A program made the translations under genes and the position numbers. A stretch of 64,000 bases of DNA from Diphasiastrum complanatum (lineage: Eukaryota; Streptophyta; Lycopodiopsida; Lycopodiales; Lycopodiaceae), in the NCBI GenBank assembly GCA_029204225.1, contig CM055100.1:8262713-8326712 (forward strand), written 5' to 3'. The notes beneath the pieces are model-generated. The model made no database searches and was not told where the DNA came from. It was given only the letters and a program-made list of their open reading frames with translations. Positions 47,618 to 59,145 of the stretch are shown here, piece by piece (within the stretch, counting starts at the first letter, position 1; each line of letters begins with the position of its first letter).

Positions 47618-48446
47618 CTAAACTAGACACCAGACCAAAAAAGAGGCATTTGAATCTAGCAAGAAAGAAAGAGAGCGATAAATGGACAGGAAGAGAAATG
47701 GATCAAGCATTTTGAATATTGAAGTTCTTGCTAAATTTAAGAGCTGAAACAAGAGAATCATTGAATCTAAAAGGAGAGGAAAGAAGAAGCTCATGAACGT
47801 CGGCTCTAGAGCCGAAATGGAGAAGGAAATAGTTGGTTTCCAGTGACTCGAAGCTGAGAAAGAATTTGAAGTGAGAAACAATAGAATGGTTGATAAACTC
47901 TTTGACGTAAGTAAGAAGAGCTCCGAAAAAAAATGACTATAGAAGTTTCAAACAGAGCAGCATGCGAAGTATTGAGGGCTTCCAGGTCCGATAAAAAGGA
48001 AAATGTGAGAGTGCCGTTTCTAGATTCAACAAAGATATTAACCTTCTTCATGTTCACCCATTTGTCTCAGAGGAGGGAGGGGGAGCAGGAGGACCTGATT
48101 TGTTTTTGAGAGCATCTAAATAGCTAAGAGCCAGATGGACAGAGGTCGGAAGAGGAAGCATAGGGTTGAGCGGGAGATTATTAGGGTCGAACCTGTCAAG
48201 AGCAGAGCGGGGGGACCTGAATGAGGGGAAGGGGCGAGCCGCCTTGCCACGTTTCTGAGGGAGATTGGCCAGCTGTTGAAAAACAAAGTCGTATGCAGTA
48301 GGAGAAATGATAAAGGCACCTCTGTGTATTAAAAAACACAAGACATTGCTCATCAGAAGAAGAGAAGAGTAGAAGCCATTGGGAGCAAGGAATCGCAGCC
48401 TCAAGGTCGTTGGGTGGAAAGCCCTTGGAAGGCAACCTTTTGCCCC
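47618..48446 (-). pseudogene. Unrecognised coding-like fragment
   Basis: On the minus strand, 48430-48054 reads NGFYSSLLLMSNVLCFLIHR, then RGKAARPFPSFRSPRSALDR and GPPAPPPSSETNG, followed after a frame change by MKKVNIFVESRNGTLTFSFL and DLEALNTSHAALFETSIVIF. The composition is GC-richer than the surroundings and looks like decayed coding sequence. No family recognised. Confidence 0.25.
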
Positions 48447-48617
48447 TGTAAAATCACATTCAACATTTTTACAAAGGAAATGGAGCACAAAACGTAATCT
48501 GTGGGGCAATTTTTTTTACAAGCACTTTTTGGATGTCGAAAATTGCACCTAAAACAATCTACTTTTTTTTACGCGCACCTTTCGCTTGAAAGTTGCGTGT
48601 AAAAACAATTTACAACC
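48447..48617 (+). mobile_element. Multi-hairpin MITE-like element, copy A
   Basis: Runs from tgtaaaatcacattcaaca to gtgtaaaaacaatttacaac. It matches the reverse complement of 53661-53868 in order: gtaaaatcac, a ggaaatgga spacer, a ctgtggggc arm, ttttacaagcac, and a gcgcacctttcg hairpin. Several hairpin arms have decayed in this copy. No coding capacity. Confidence 0.75.
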
Positions 48618-48654
48618 AAAAAAAAGAAAAAGAAAACTTAAAAATTGACTTCAC

Positions 48655-48752
48655 GTCGAGGAAGGACGCCTCCTTGGGTGTTCCGTCCGAGGAAGGGCAT
48701 CCTCGCTTTGGCCTCCACCATGGAGAGGCCGCCCTTCCTCGACAGAACACCC
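48655..48752. repeat. Inverted repeat around gtccgaggaagggc
   Basis: 48676-48698 (gggtgttccgtccgaggaag...) is complementary to 48730-48752 with one or two differences and a loop of about 31 bp. A further direct copy of the cgaggaagg word lies at 48657. Confidence 0.8.
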
Positions 48753-49130
48753 TAAAATGCCTCAGCCACCCCCCCTCCCCACCAAAAAAAAAAAAAAAAA
48801 ACAAAAAACAAATATGAAGACACATAATGGGAGGCATAGAGAAGTTTAGAAGGCCCTGGCATACTGACATGTGGGCAATATATAGTCCACCCTCATCAAT
48901 AGGTATGTAATGGATACCTCTGGCATATTATGCCCATTTTCAAATAAATTAAAAAGTAGAAAATGCATGCATTTTTTTCAAAGGCAGATTCTGCTTTTTT
49001 TTTCTGCCTGTCTGTGCCCGTCTGTACGGATTCCGTACAACTACCACATGGCACATTTGTGTTGGTCAAACCTGCCTATTATGCTTCGTAATGTGCTTCT
49101 GAAAAAATTTTAGGTATCCATTACGCAATG

Positions 49131-49260
49131 GAAGGAGCCGGGCAAAGGCCATTCTGCCCGGTTTGGCTTTCCAAAAAAATTTAGGCTCGGCCCCTCCGAG
49201 CCTTGCCCAAATTTTTTTAAAAATCCTTACTGGGCAGAATGGCTTTTGCCCGGCTCCTTC
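49131..49260. mobile_element. Foldback element, 130 bp, near-complete hairpin
   Basis: 31-bp arms 49131-49161 and 49230-49260 pair with two mismatches (gaaggagccgggcaaa...). A second palindrome, aggctcgg / ccgagcct, forms the centre (49183-49203). Short A/T-rich stretches between them also pair partly. No ORF. Confidence 0.88.
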
Positions 49261-49560
49261 ATAATACATGCAGGGTTCAGGAAGCCCCGCCGGTAAGAAA
49301 TCCGAAACACCATGGCAGTGGACCGTGGTGGTGGTGGAGACTGTAATTCTCAGGGGCCGTCTCTGGCCCGTCCCGACGGCCAGGCTCAGGCAGTCCGGGC
49401 ATGGCAGATTTCAATGCGACGACCTCAATGGACTTTTGATTAAAATCCATATTTTATGACATTGTCTTTTTTAGTACTTTCTTCGTTGAAAGTGAAAAGA
49501 ACAAAAAATGAAATTTAAAATATTGGGAGTAATGTCAACGTCAAGCGCGGTCAAGCGCGG
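49261..49560. other. No gene recognised
   Basis: Includes a short gtggtggtggaga run and the doubled ggtcaagcgc word at about 49540-49560. Confidence 0.4.
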
Positions 49561-51000
49561 CGACAGACAATTAAGTACACCCTGCAAAAATAAAAGGCTA
49601 AGCTAATAAAACTTCACCCTTGCCTCCCTAAATACTCTATCGCCCCAAGATTTGTGCATCGGAATAGTATCACAGATGCCTCCACTTTCAGCCTTTACGT
49701 GCTAATCTCGAGATGAAACACAATAATAATGCAATGGGAGGAGGAAATTGGAAAGAAACTGTGATCGGAGCATAATGCATTGATTATTGAAGAAGAATGA
49801 GAGGAGAGGTCAGAGATGGTGGAGAAAGAGCAGCGAAGATGGAAGGCTGAAGGAGGGGGGAGTGGGTGGGGATTGCGTGCTGGGAATGGCGATGTTTGTT
49901 TATGATTGTTTCCTTAGTTCTGAGTTGTGATATGGACGGATTGATTCATGCACGTCGGACGTAGCTTGGGATTCAAGCTGTATGTTACAGCGTAGGATCT
50001 CGAATACCGAGCTTATACGGATGCTGCAAGGACATGGTATGTGTGTTATTATCGTGCTATGTGGCATCTTGCGTTTTGTGGGTTGGTTGTTGTTGGTTTC
50101 CTGGGTCGCCTCGGTTTTTCTTGCTTTGTTGTGAAGTTTCCGAGACCTTTGACTGTTGTGGAAGCTACCTAGATCTAGCTAGGTTACGGGGTTAGGTTGC
50201 TCGCTTTTCGTGAATGGGGGAAGGTTTTGATGGGTGCGGAAGACTTTATGGATCCTTACTGAGTGTTTTAATGTCAGTTTCGGTGCTTTTGACATGCTTA
50301 AGCACTAAGCAGCTGCTCCTTGTGTCCTTTTCGTTGCTTTTGCTTGAAATTTCCTTCCATTGGCCAAGCATTGTGGCTCCTGCTCCGTTCACACGAACCT
50401 CGCCTTTCGAATCCGTAGTTAGATTTTGCCGCTTTCAAGGTCTGGTGTCAAAAAGCGCTTCGCCATCTGATTCTCGCTATACTCCTTGCGTGTGGAAGAA
50501 TTTCCTGCAGCTGCTTCGAACGCATGGACCGTGCTTTTGGATCTAAAGTCCTCTGTAGTCATTTCGGCTGTTTGACTTTGATGTTGATGTTCAACGGAAT
50601 AGCTGTAAGCTATCCCTTATTAGCTTGCGGGTGTTACTTTGAGCACTCTGATAACCTCCAAGATGATCATGGTAGTTATGTTGAAGATTGTGCTTTCTAC
50701 GAAAGAAGGTAGAAACAATAAAGATCCAGACTAGAAGTCGACAAGTTTTACAGAAAGGAGATGGTAATATTTCCGTAAAGAAAAAATAGAAAATTTCTTG
50801 ACGCAGACTATCATTTTCGTGATATTCTTTGTAGATCTGGCCATTGATCCATTTCCGAGAACATGCAAGTGTAGTATAAGGTCGAAGAGAGTGCAAAGAG
50901 GAGGCAAGAAACAGGGGAAAAACCAGAGCAGGGCCGTCTCTTCACTCAGATCATCGCAACAATATCGAAGGAAATCAAAGTTTAAGCCATATCAGGAGCA
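49561..51000 (+). promoter_or_regulatory. Promoter and 5' leader region of the ATL gene
   Basis: Less AT-rich than the surrounding elements and free of transposon similarity. A purine-rich stretch (about 49795-49870) resembles a plant 5' leader. There are several upstream ATGs, the longest upstream frame being 50214-50546 (110 codons, hydrophobic, unrecognised), so a leader intron removing 50000-50990 or so is plausible. No splice pair or TATA box can be assigned with confidence. Confidence 0.4.
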
Positions 51001-52041
51001 ATGTCTAATTTGAGAGTATCTCCTCCTGCAGGTTCTGCTACCATCCAAACAGTCACAGACGCTTTTTCTCATCACTCAAACAGAGATGAGGCCAACGTTA
51101 GAATAATGACAGCTGCGATTGTTGTGCTATTCTCCGTGGTAATATTTATTATTTGTTTGCATCTCTATGCCAAGTGGTTCTGGAGGAACGCTCAACTCAG
51201 CCAACATCGGCAAGAGCTTAATTACGCAATTGATGAGCCTATTGAGGTTACAGGTCTTGAAAAGGCTGTGGTGGAGTCACTTCCCACTTTTACATATGCT
51301 GGAGAATCCATGAGAAAGGGAATAGAATGCGCGGTTTGTCTGTGCGAGTTTGAGGAAAAGGAGACGGGGAGGCTGCTGCCAACATGCAACCACTTGTTTC
51401 ACACAGAGTGCATAGATATGTGGTTTAGATCTCACTCAACCTGCCCCTTGTGCAGAGTTAGCATAATGCCCACTACAACTGCGAAAGCAGAGATTGTAGA
51501 ATGCTCCACGATTATGGATTCGCTGGGGAATTCCCTGTTGCCTCAATCGACCTCGTCGTCGGTTTCTATCGATTTTAGCAGCTTAGACAATGTGTTACTG
51601 TCAGAGGAAAGATCTCATCAACCACAAATGTCAGAAGAGAATGCCGATGCGACAGCGCTTCAGCAGGTGCAGGGAATAAGCTCTGTTACTCATTTGGAGG
51701 GTTTGCAGCAACCTGCAGCAACAGAATCCAAAACCTTGAACAAACAGCAAGGCCAGTTAAGCTCCTTGTCGTTTTCTCAACGAGAGGGATCACTGAGGGT
51801 ACCACCACACCTTACTATTGAATTGCCAAGGCCTTGTTCTGACCCTACGTGTGCCTCTTGTTCCCGCAGTGGCCATTCCTCAGCTTCCAGTGGCCTGTGC
51901 CCTAAATCTCCTCTCGGCCGGTTTAGCCTGCGACGGATACTGAGCCGAGATAGAAAAATTGCTCCTTCGGCGTCCACGTCTGCGGATTGTGAGGAAGGCG
52001 CTTTTCCAGCATTATGCCAACTTCATCATAGTAATTTGTGA
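51001..52041 (+). CDS. ATL-family RING-H2 E3 ubiquitin ligase
   Basis: Intact 346-residue single-exon ORF. Residues 35-57 form one transmembrane helix (MTAAIVVLFSVVIFIICLHL). Residues 85-96 hold the ATL GLD-like motif (GLEKAVVESLPTF). The RING-H2 finger is canonical: C110, C113, C129, H131, H134, C137, C148, C151, with the proline two before C129 and W141 four after C137, features typical of plant ATL proteins that bind E2 enzymes. The C-terminal tail is serine/glutamine-rich and ends with an SLRRILSRD motif seen in several ATLs. By family, it should be a membrane-anchored E3 ligase; its substrate cannot be told. The start is fixed by an in-frame TAA at 50983 with no closer upstream ATG. The lack of introns is normal for ATLs. 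Confidence 0.93.
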   Translation: MSNLRVSPPAGSATIQTVTDAFSHHSNRDEANVRIMTAAIVVLFSVVIFIICLHLYAKWFWRNAQLSQHRQELNYAIDEPIEVTGLEKAVVESLPTFTYAGESMRKGIECAVCLCEFEEKETGRLLPTCNHLFHTECIDMWFRSHSTCPLCRVSIMPTTTAKAEIVECSTIMDSLGNSLLPQSTSSSVSIDFSSLDNVLLSEERSHQPQMSEENADATALQQVQGISSVTHLEGLQQPAATESKTLNKQQGQLSSLSFSQREGSLRVPPHLTIELPRPCSDPTCASCSRSGHSSASSGLCPKSPLGRFSLRRILSRDRKIAPSASTSADCEEGAFPALCQLHHSNL

Positions 52042-52740
52042 CTTCTCACAGACGATGTTATTATAGCAGAAGACAAAACATCCTCGTCATCTCAATTTTT
52101 CCAGCTTTTAATAGGGACATTGTGCCAACTCTCGTGGCTTGTTTTAGCGTTTGGCGAAGGAAGTGCACGCGAGAAAGTATACGATGCATCATCCTTTAAA
52201 AAAAGCGCTCTGGATGGGTTCGGCGGTACAAATATGCTTCTATGAACGCAATCTTGAGAGCCTGTAACTGCTTCGGATGCGATCTGCAAATTCCAGTGCT
52301 GCTATGCTCTATGTGGCAAATTCATTAACAACGATCTTCATTGGCATACTGTCTGCTTTCTGTAAAAAGTTGTGCTATATATAAGCTCGGTTGCAATGGC
52401 GATTGTAACAGAGTATTCCTAAGAAGCCATACTCTGCTGTTGCTGCCACGAAATGAAACTCCTTTTCGGAGGGCTGCCTGTTGAGGAGTTGAGGACTTTC
52501 TTTCCGATCCGGGAGTATGCTCAGAAATAGCAATAAGAATTCGTGCGTGTATAAGTCTAGCTTAGTACAAAAGAGAGTACAATCACTTTGTATTAACTTC
52601 TGGCTCTCCATTTGGTGTTTTATGTGCTAAGGCAGGACCGATTATAACCACAAAGAGATGCTGAAAGATCATCTAGTTCTATTCCGAGTGAATAAACGAC
52701 GCTCTTTAGCTCAGGTTTCAGTGTGAATAAAATCGAATCA
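52042..52740 (+). other. Probable 3' untranslated region of the ATL gene
   Basis: Non-coding sequence after the stop. A near-consensus polyadenylation signal, gaataaaatc, occurs at 52722-52731. The actual end is not determinable. Confidence 0.35.
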
Positions 52741-53660
52741 AATCATCGTTGAGATATTCAATTTTTAGGTCAGATAGTTGTTTCTGAAGAAAAGAGGGAT
52801 TTGTCAAGAGCTTCTACGTGGCCCATTGGAAGAATCAGTTGCTTGACCAGATTAAATTGGGATAATTCTTCAAGCTGACTTAAATCTGGGCTGGGGAGCC
52901 ACAAGCAGTTGGTAATGACAACATTGTATATGAAAATCTGTCGTTGGTTTTAGAGTCATGAGCATGTCTCATATTGATGGACTCCCACATCAACAGCTCT
53001 CATGGTCTTTTTATCAGAAATTTATATCTGCACAATTATTTATCTCTTGCTGTTGCTCCTTTATCAGTGTTAAGAGTCTATAATGCTATATATTAGGGAA
53101 TTGCAAATCTCTGTCCTTAATCAACAGGGGTTCTATTGGTGTTGCACTAAAGATGTTGGGGGCATGGGCAGTGGGCACCTGCATTTACTGCTGTAATAAG
53201 CACCTAGTGAAGTCATTGAATGGGGCAATCCATCTATGTTTCAATATCATGGTCCATATATATGCAATAGAGGAGCAGGTCTAATTTTTATATATGGCCC
53301 TAAATGATAGTCACTTCAATTATGGGCAATCCATAAGTGGTCAAATTGTATATTTGTGACATGATTTCTGTGAAATGTCCTGATCAATTTTGATTTGACA
53401 TTTGAGAATGTTCAGTCAATTGTGAAATTTGGATCTTCTGTCCCATTGGGCGAACTTTTCTCAGAGCTCATAATGATAATGATGTGGATGGTTTAGATAT
53501 ATATATATATGTATATATCATCTATAGAGAATCTGACTTTCCTCATTCTGAAGGCTAATTCCTGTGGGTTTTAGTACATCAAGGTCTTGACAACTCGTCG
53601 AAGTTTCAGAAGTGACTCATTCATGGGGCTAGCAAGGTACATTTTTTTTCCTTTTTTTTT
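52741..53660. other. Intergenic; no gene recognised
   Basis: Contains an AT dinucleotide run at 53497-53518 and no supported frame. Confidence 0.45.
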
Positions 53661-53868
53661 TTGTTGTAAAATTTTTTTACACACCTTTTGGGCGGAAGGT
53701 GTGTGCAGAAAAAAGGTAAATTTAAATTTATGGGCACCTTTCGGCATCCGAAAGGTGCTTGTAAAGAAAATCTGCCATAAAATTTGCCTCACAGAACGTA
53801 TTCTGTGAGGCTGTTCCATTTGCTGTTCCATTTCCTTCGTAAAAATGTTAAAAAGTGATTTTACGAAA
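53661..53868 (-). mobile_element. Multi-hairpin MITE-like element, copy B
   Basis: Three clean hairpins in about 135 bp: acacacctt...aaggtgtgt near 53679-53704, gcacctttcgg/ccgaaaggtgc at 53734-53758 (11-bp perfect arms), and gcctcacagaa/ttctgtgaggc at 53786-53811 (11-bp perfect arms, 4-nt loop). The outer part ttgtaaaatt...gattttacg forms an approximate terminal inverted repeat. The reverse complement matches 48447-48617. Confidence 0.82.
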
Positions 53869-54089
53869 GAAAGAGATGAGTTGTTTGCTATTATACTCTT
53901 GCTTTTGTGCAAAAAGTAAAATTCATTTCATAGTAATGCTAAAATACAAGGCTTGTGTGTGGATGGAGTTGTGTGATCAATTTGTTCATCAATATCCCAA
54001 AGTATTTTCACTTGCATTGCTTGTGTGAGCACGATTTAGGTTTGTCGTTGCCCTTATATTGAAAAGGCAAGACTATGTGCTCATGTTGT
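53869..54089. other. No gene recognised
   Basis: Short AT-rich spacer before gypsy gag. Confidence 0.4.
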
Positions 54090-54794
54090 TTGAGAAAGCT
54101 TTTAAAAAGTTAAAGCTAACAATAGGGGGAGCTCAAGCATCAAATAGCACCGATACCATCATATCTGCCTTAGAGAAGTTGCACACGTAGAGCAACGAGC
54201 AAATTAGAAAGCTCGCTATCGACCTTACCACGACTGTCGATCAAAAGTTGAAAGGCATACAATCAGGACCTACCCACGCCTATATCTCCAAGGAGAGAAT
54301 CCACCTGGTGTCCACATTGCTCTAATAACCATACAAAAAATGAGTGTCCGCAGTTGAGATAGAGGTTAGAGCGACCTGTTTAATATTGCCATATTTGTAA
54401 TATGAGCAATCATGATACCAACGAATGTCGATATAACCTCAAGAACCAAGTAGCCAGTCTTGCTCCATTGGCACAATGACAAGGTGCCTTACTCCAACCA
54501 CCACCTAGATTGGCATTACCCCCCATCTCTTCCAGAACCCAAGGTTTAGTAATATGAAAACCACAACCAGTTGCTCAACAATTGAACATGGTCGAAGTGA
54601 CCGAAAAACCCTACTACCATGGAGAGGAAGCCCAAAAATGGAAAGAGAAGGAGCCATCCAAATTTGCTACCACTGGTCTTGCTAGTGGATCATCTGGTTC
54701 CTTATATGTAGGTGAATACCCAAATCCCACGGTTGAGCAAGGTAACTTTAGATGCATGAAGGAGTGGGTGAAAGAAGTTGAAGTTCTAGATCAA
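54090..54794 (+). pseudogene. Decayed Ty3/gypsy gag C-terminal region
   Basis: Two CCHC-like knuckles, CPHCSNNHTKNEC and CHICNMSNHDTNEC, match in order and spacing the gag at 33549-33680 (CSVCTQNHTTNEC, CHLCNATSHDTAFC). After several stops the frame from 54582 reads MVEVTEKPYYHGEEAQKW. It ends abruptly where LTR I starts, so the final codons of the apparent ORF belong to the LTR. Confidence 0.7.
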
Positions 54795-55229
54795 TGTCAT
54801 GTGCTGCATGTAATTAGCCCATGAGCTTATCAATGAATTGCCAAATAAGGCCCCAAACTTATAATAGAGGCACAAATGACCACTATAAATAGCTGAGGTC
54901 GTGCTAAATTTGTAGGCTATTGTTCATTTTGTAATTTTGAGTTTCAAGAGATCTTGGAGCTTTTCTTGGAGAGCTCTCTTGATGAAGAAAGTAGTTCATG
55001 TGCCTAAAATCACATGAGAGCTATGATCATGCTCTAGAATCAGCCCCTATCCTTTGAATGATCAATAATCATGAATAATGATACCTTACTTTGCCTATTT
55101 TGGTGAAGCTTTGCTACTTTTCTCTAGTTTCTTGATTTCTTGAGTATTTTCTTGATTTCTTGCATTTCAATTATAATTTGATGTTAATGGATAGATAAGA
55201 TATTTGAATGCTAAGATTGGCACATGACA
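54795..55229 (+). mobile_element. LTR I, 435 bp, with perfect 10-bp terminal inverted repeats
   Basis: Starts TGTCATGTGC and ends GCACATGACA, a perfect inverted pair. A TATA box (tataaatag) lies about 90 bp in. A PBS (tggtatcagagc) follows at 55234-55245, making it a 5' LTR on the plus strand. It sits inside the gypsy gag relic. Only about 65 bp of leader remain before another LTR interrupts it. Confidence 0.88.
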
Positions 55230-55311
55230 ATTTTGGTATCAGAGCATTAGATCTTTTTCCCATCAGATTTGGTGGTTTTTGTTAAGTTTGGTAGAGTTTG
55301 TTGTTCTAGTT

Positions 55312-55660
55312 TGTGAAAGTACTGTACTTTAGGTCCATATATGGATCTACAAAAGATTCACAAGAGTGATTGGATGCTTGCTTAACAATCTATCAAAAAA
55401 CTAGACACAAAAAAGTTGATCTAGATTGGCAATTTGACAAACAACAAGCATTAACAATCAAAAGCATTGATCAACATTGAAATCTGAGCCCACACATGTG
55501 TACTACAGGCTGTAGTACGGCCTTCAACCTGAGAAACAAGTAGAAATTGATTTGGTTTCATTTGGATCACAAAAACTCAATGTACATAGTGAACTAGCTT
55601 GAGATTGCCAATGAGCTCCAAAAAATTTCTATTTTCTCACTATGGGGAGAGTGAATACAT
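55312..55660 (-). mobile_element. Copia family B LTR, copy 4 (truncated)
   Basis: Very similar to 25348-25690 (same ctagacacaaaaaagttgat and caggctgtagtacggccttc). The right half of the LTR is missing after about 55660. There is no PBS on its left, so it is a solo or truncated 3' LTR-type insertion in the leader of LTR I. Confidence 0.85.
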
Positions 55661-57340
55661 TAAATTAATTAATGTTTAAAAAATTTGAAACAATTTCATT
55701 TCTATCCTCTACCTGGGCTGAATTACCGATATACAAAAATCAACTACTAGTAAAAAACACTACTAGTATGATCTTTTGAATATATTTCATCATAGGATTT
55801 AACTGGAAATGAAAGCAGTTTTTTTACTAATTTCTATTATTATGATTTTCCAACAAAATTGGACTGTTCTCTCTTTTCACTTATTGGCTTAAGAATTACT
55901 TCGTTAAAATTATCTGTAATTAATGAAAAACTCATAAAATTTGGATTCGGGTACTTTCTATCTTGTATTCACTACAAATAATTTTGTCGAATAAAAAATT
56001 ACCTCCAAATATTATGATCTTTATTCCATTAATTATTTAACAAGTATTTCAAAAGCTTTGGTTTGTTCAATTTTAATGACAGAAAAATCATCAAAAGCCA
56101 CAATAACCAACTGATCCATGTTGTACTGATTTGACAGGAGAAAAAACAAAACACAATTTAACTCTATTCTCTGGGAGTACCAATACTATAGAGTTAACTG
56201 GTTTAAATAGCATCGTACCAAGGAATCGGATTCCTAGACCAGGTATATGCCTAAGAACTGTACCACTCCCTTCGTTCCGTCAAGATCGGCTTCGAAAAAA
56301 TTCCCACCAAAACCGATTAATACTGCTTGACCACGAATGATGGTACTCAAGTTCCACAAAATCTAGGCTTACATTGCTGAAAGCTGAATGCCAAGTTGAT
56401 AAGAGCGTATGACATGCAAATTGTCCATGGAAAAAGAAAATCCAATTTTCTTCTAACCATAACCGGGAAACAATATACAAAGACCAAGGTGATCCTTGGA
56501 TAACTATATTGCAACAAGCCATGCAATTAAAGAATTGTGGATTGTCATCCGGCTCAAACTCAACCTTACAACCAAAAAAACCCATACTACCCTTCCCCCA
56601 AGGGCCCCTCACAACCTATTTCAAAGCCTAATAGGGTTTTTTTAACACGGAAGGATTACAAAGGGGATTGCTGGTTTCTACAGCCACCACCCTCGGGATA
56701 GAGAAAATGGTTTCTTCATCGGGCCAGAGAGGATCGCTTCCTCATCACATTAGTGAGGATCAACCCTTACACATAGCAAGGCATCGCGCATGAGAATCAC
56801 TTAACATAGCAAGGATCAACCCCTCACACTCTCTTCAACTGTCACAGGGAAATAAAAAACAGATCGCTGCACCACAATTTTGCTTCCACAGCTCTCGTTG
56901 CACCTCGAAAAGCTTCTAGAGCTTCCTTCCAAGCTTAGAAAAGCTATGCCTCATCTTCCAACTAACCTTCTGAACAAACAAATAGGCTGCACCTCACTAT
57001 GTTCAAAGCATTCAGAGATTACTCTGACAATGGCGTCCAGAGGTAGCGCTATCCATTGTCCACAATCATAGCAATGTCCTCAGTTTTTGATAGAAATAGT
57101 TTCCAACTAACATTGATTAGATCTACAACTCAACTTCATCTGGTTTCAAGCGGTTGTCAGTTTACAGGCAATCTAGCTTCAACAAAAGCAGTAGTAAGCA
57201 CACTGTACTGTCCACCATCCAAAAAGCCGGCTTTCAGCAGTTCAGTAACACTATTCATTCCATTCAAAGCTAAAAGATAGAAAATTGAGGTGGATCCAGA
57301 ATATAGAAGTTTTTCATAGATGGGTCACCACATGCTTCAT
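55661..57340 (-). pseudogene. Decayed gypsy interior related to element E
   Basis: The 55860-56290 part matches 27380-27780 in order, and both are followed on the right by an agcc-rich leader-like region. No motif beyond this nucleotide similarity is readable; the open frame at 56280-56612 is probably incidental. No PBS or LTR was found at its right end. Confidence 0.5.
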
Positions 57341-57355
57341 CCATTCTAGATTGTT

Positions 57356-58780
57356 ATGGCAAATTTCCACATTTTTTTAGCACTAAAACTTTCAGAAATC
57401 TTCAAGGCCTTCCACAGGTCGATGAGGCATGGCAAGTTTGCAATATACGCAGCCCACATCTCCCACTTGTGCCTGTATTACAACATTTTGATGTTAGGGA
57501 AATTGGTGCTACTGGAAAGGAGGAAGACCGCACTTGCAGCCCCACAACAAATGGATCTTACTGCTATTGAGGTCATTGATGTCGATGCAGGGATGAGTCA
57601 AGCTGCATAGGACTCTATGTTTGTCATTTTTTATACTGCTGTAGGCACTATCATGGCAGATGCAGAAAATGTGGATGACGACAATCAGGATGCTGCTAGT
57701 TTCAGAATCGAGCAGGTCCAGGATGAAGCCATTCAAGTTTCTGATGCCGAGGTTGTTACCACCACCACCACTGTTGTTGTCGATACTGAAGCTATACTTG
57801 ATCAAGCAGAGTAGAAAGACCAGATTCCGGAACCAGATACCTGACTGGTTGTGGATGTGAACCTTGAAGTTAAGCATATGATCTTGTATTTGCAAAACAT
57901 AGATGTTGTCCAAAGAGAGTATGAGTTGAAGATATCCAAAATGCAGGGGGCAGAATGATGATATGAAGAAGAAGATGACCAAACTCTTGGCTTAGCTTAA
58001 TACCATGGAGCAGAGTAACAAGAAGTTTGAGGTCACATTAAGAAAGTCGAATGACTACTCTTTGTCTCTTCAGTCCGAATTGGAAAAGAGCAAGGATGAG
58101 TTATTTGCTGCAAAGAAGCAAATTGGTTATTCGATTCAGAGTGCATTGCTCTTAGCAATAAGGTAGACTTCTACCAGTAGAAGGCGGAAGATCTACAATA
58201 GCAGCTCATCGATGCTAAGAAACTGGTGAGGATAATCGCCGACACAATACTACAGTGTTGTTCAAATGGAGGCACAATAAAAGTTGATGTAGCCAAATGG
58301 AAGCAGGTGCAATCCACATTGCAGGACACCTTCAAGAGTGAACTCCTTCAACTTCTATATGAGAAAAAGAACATATTTGATGAGGAGTTGATCAACTTGA
58401 AGGAATTATTAGAGGCTGGATATTTTGGTGTGAATTCACACGAGGAACACACTAGGCCTTGAAAAAAATCGATAGCTTGATGATAGAGGTTCTAACCTAT
58501 CGAAAGAAAAAGCAAGTAGATTCAAACAACCTCGACAGTTTCAAAGTTTTCAGCTGCACTAGTGTGGAAGTCCATGAGAAGTTTCGCAACATGGTAGCTG
58601 AGAATGATAGACTAGAGAGAGAACTTGAGTCGTTGTAGACCTAGATCAAAGACGCAATCTATGCGAAGGAGATTGAAGCAGAGGCTGATGCTGCTGACAC
58701 CCACAAAGACAAGTGAACCCGAGCAACTAAGTCAAAGAAGACGAATAAGATACTTGCGCAAGAATTTTGACTTTTTGTTG
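57356..58780 (+). pseudogene. Unrecognised coding-like region with acidic and coiled-coil stretches
   Basis: Successive plus-strand pieces: FHRSMRHGKFAIYAAHISHL and MDLTAIEVIDVDAGMSQ (57356-57610); an acidic, threonine/valine-repeat piece MADAENVDDDNQDAASFRIE with TTTTTVVV (57651-57814); and a helical piece KWKQVQSTLQDTFKSELLQL, YEKKNIFDEELINLKELLEA (58226-58462). Stops and shifts separate them. Sustained coding composition suggests one old gene or a large element protein, but no family is recognised. Confidence 0.35.
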
Positions 58781-59145
58781 ATTTCGTGTTTGATTGCCGC
58801 TGCAATTTAACTTGAGTTGCAATGGCGTGTGGACTAATCTTTTTTGCCAGGTTTAATGGGTTATACCTGGGCCGACTGGGAAGTCCCCTAGGAGAAATCA
58901 GACTTCTTAGTTCTATGGAATAGGCTTAGTAGGGAACAAAAATAATGCCTTTGTTGGGCAATTTTACAGGAATATTTTTTGTAGTTCCTTTTGGTAGTGT
59001 AGAATTATATGTAGGTTGTACATTATTATATACATTAAATTATTTAAAACAGAAGGAAATGGATTTCTTTGAGTATTATCTAGGACAAATTGAGGCCTAG
59101 ATACTTTTATTTTAGTATATATTTCATATTGAAGAAGTCTTAAAC

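Noticed and set aside
48610-48870. Minus-strand ORF with a poly-Phe/Gly stretch.
   Set aside because: It runs over an A-rich tract and the hairpin repeat; no coding support.
50214-50546. Hydrophobic ORF upstream of the ATL gene as a separate membrane protein.
   Set aside because: No domain, low-complexity leucine/serine content, and a position that fits the leader or a leader intron of the ATL gene.
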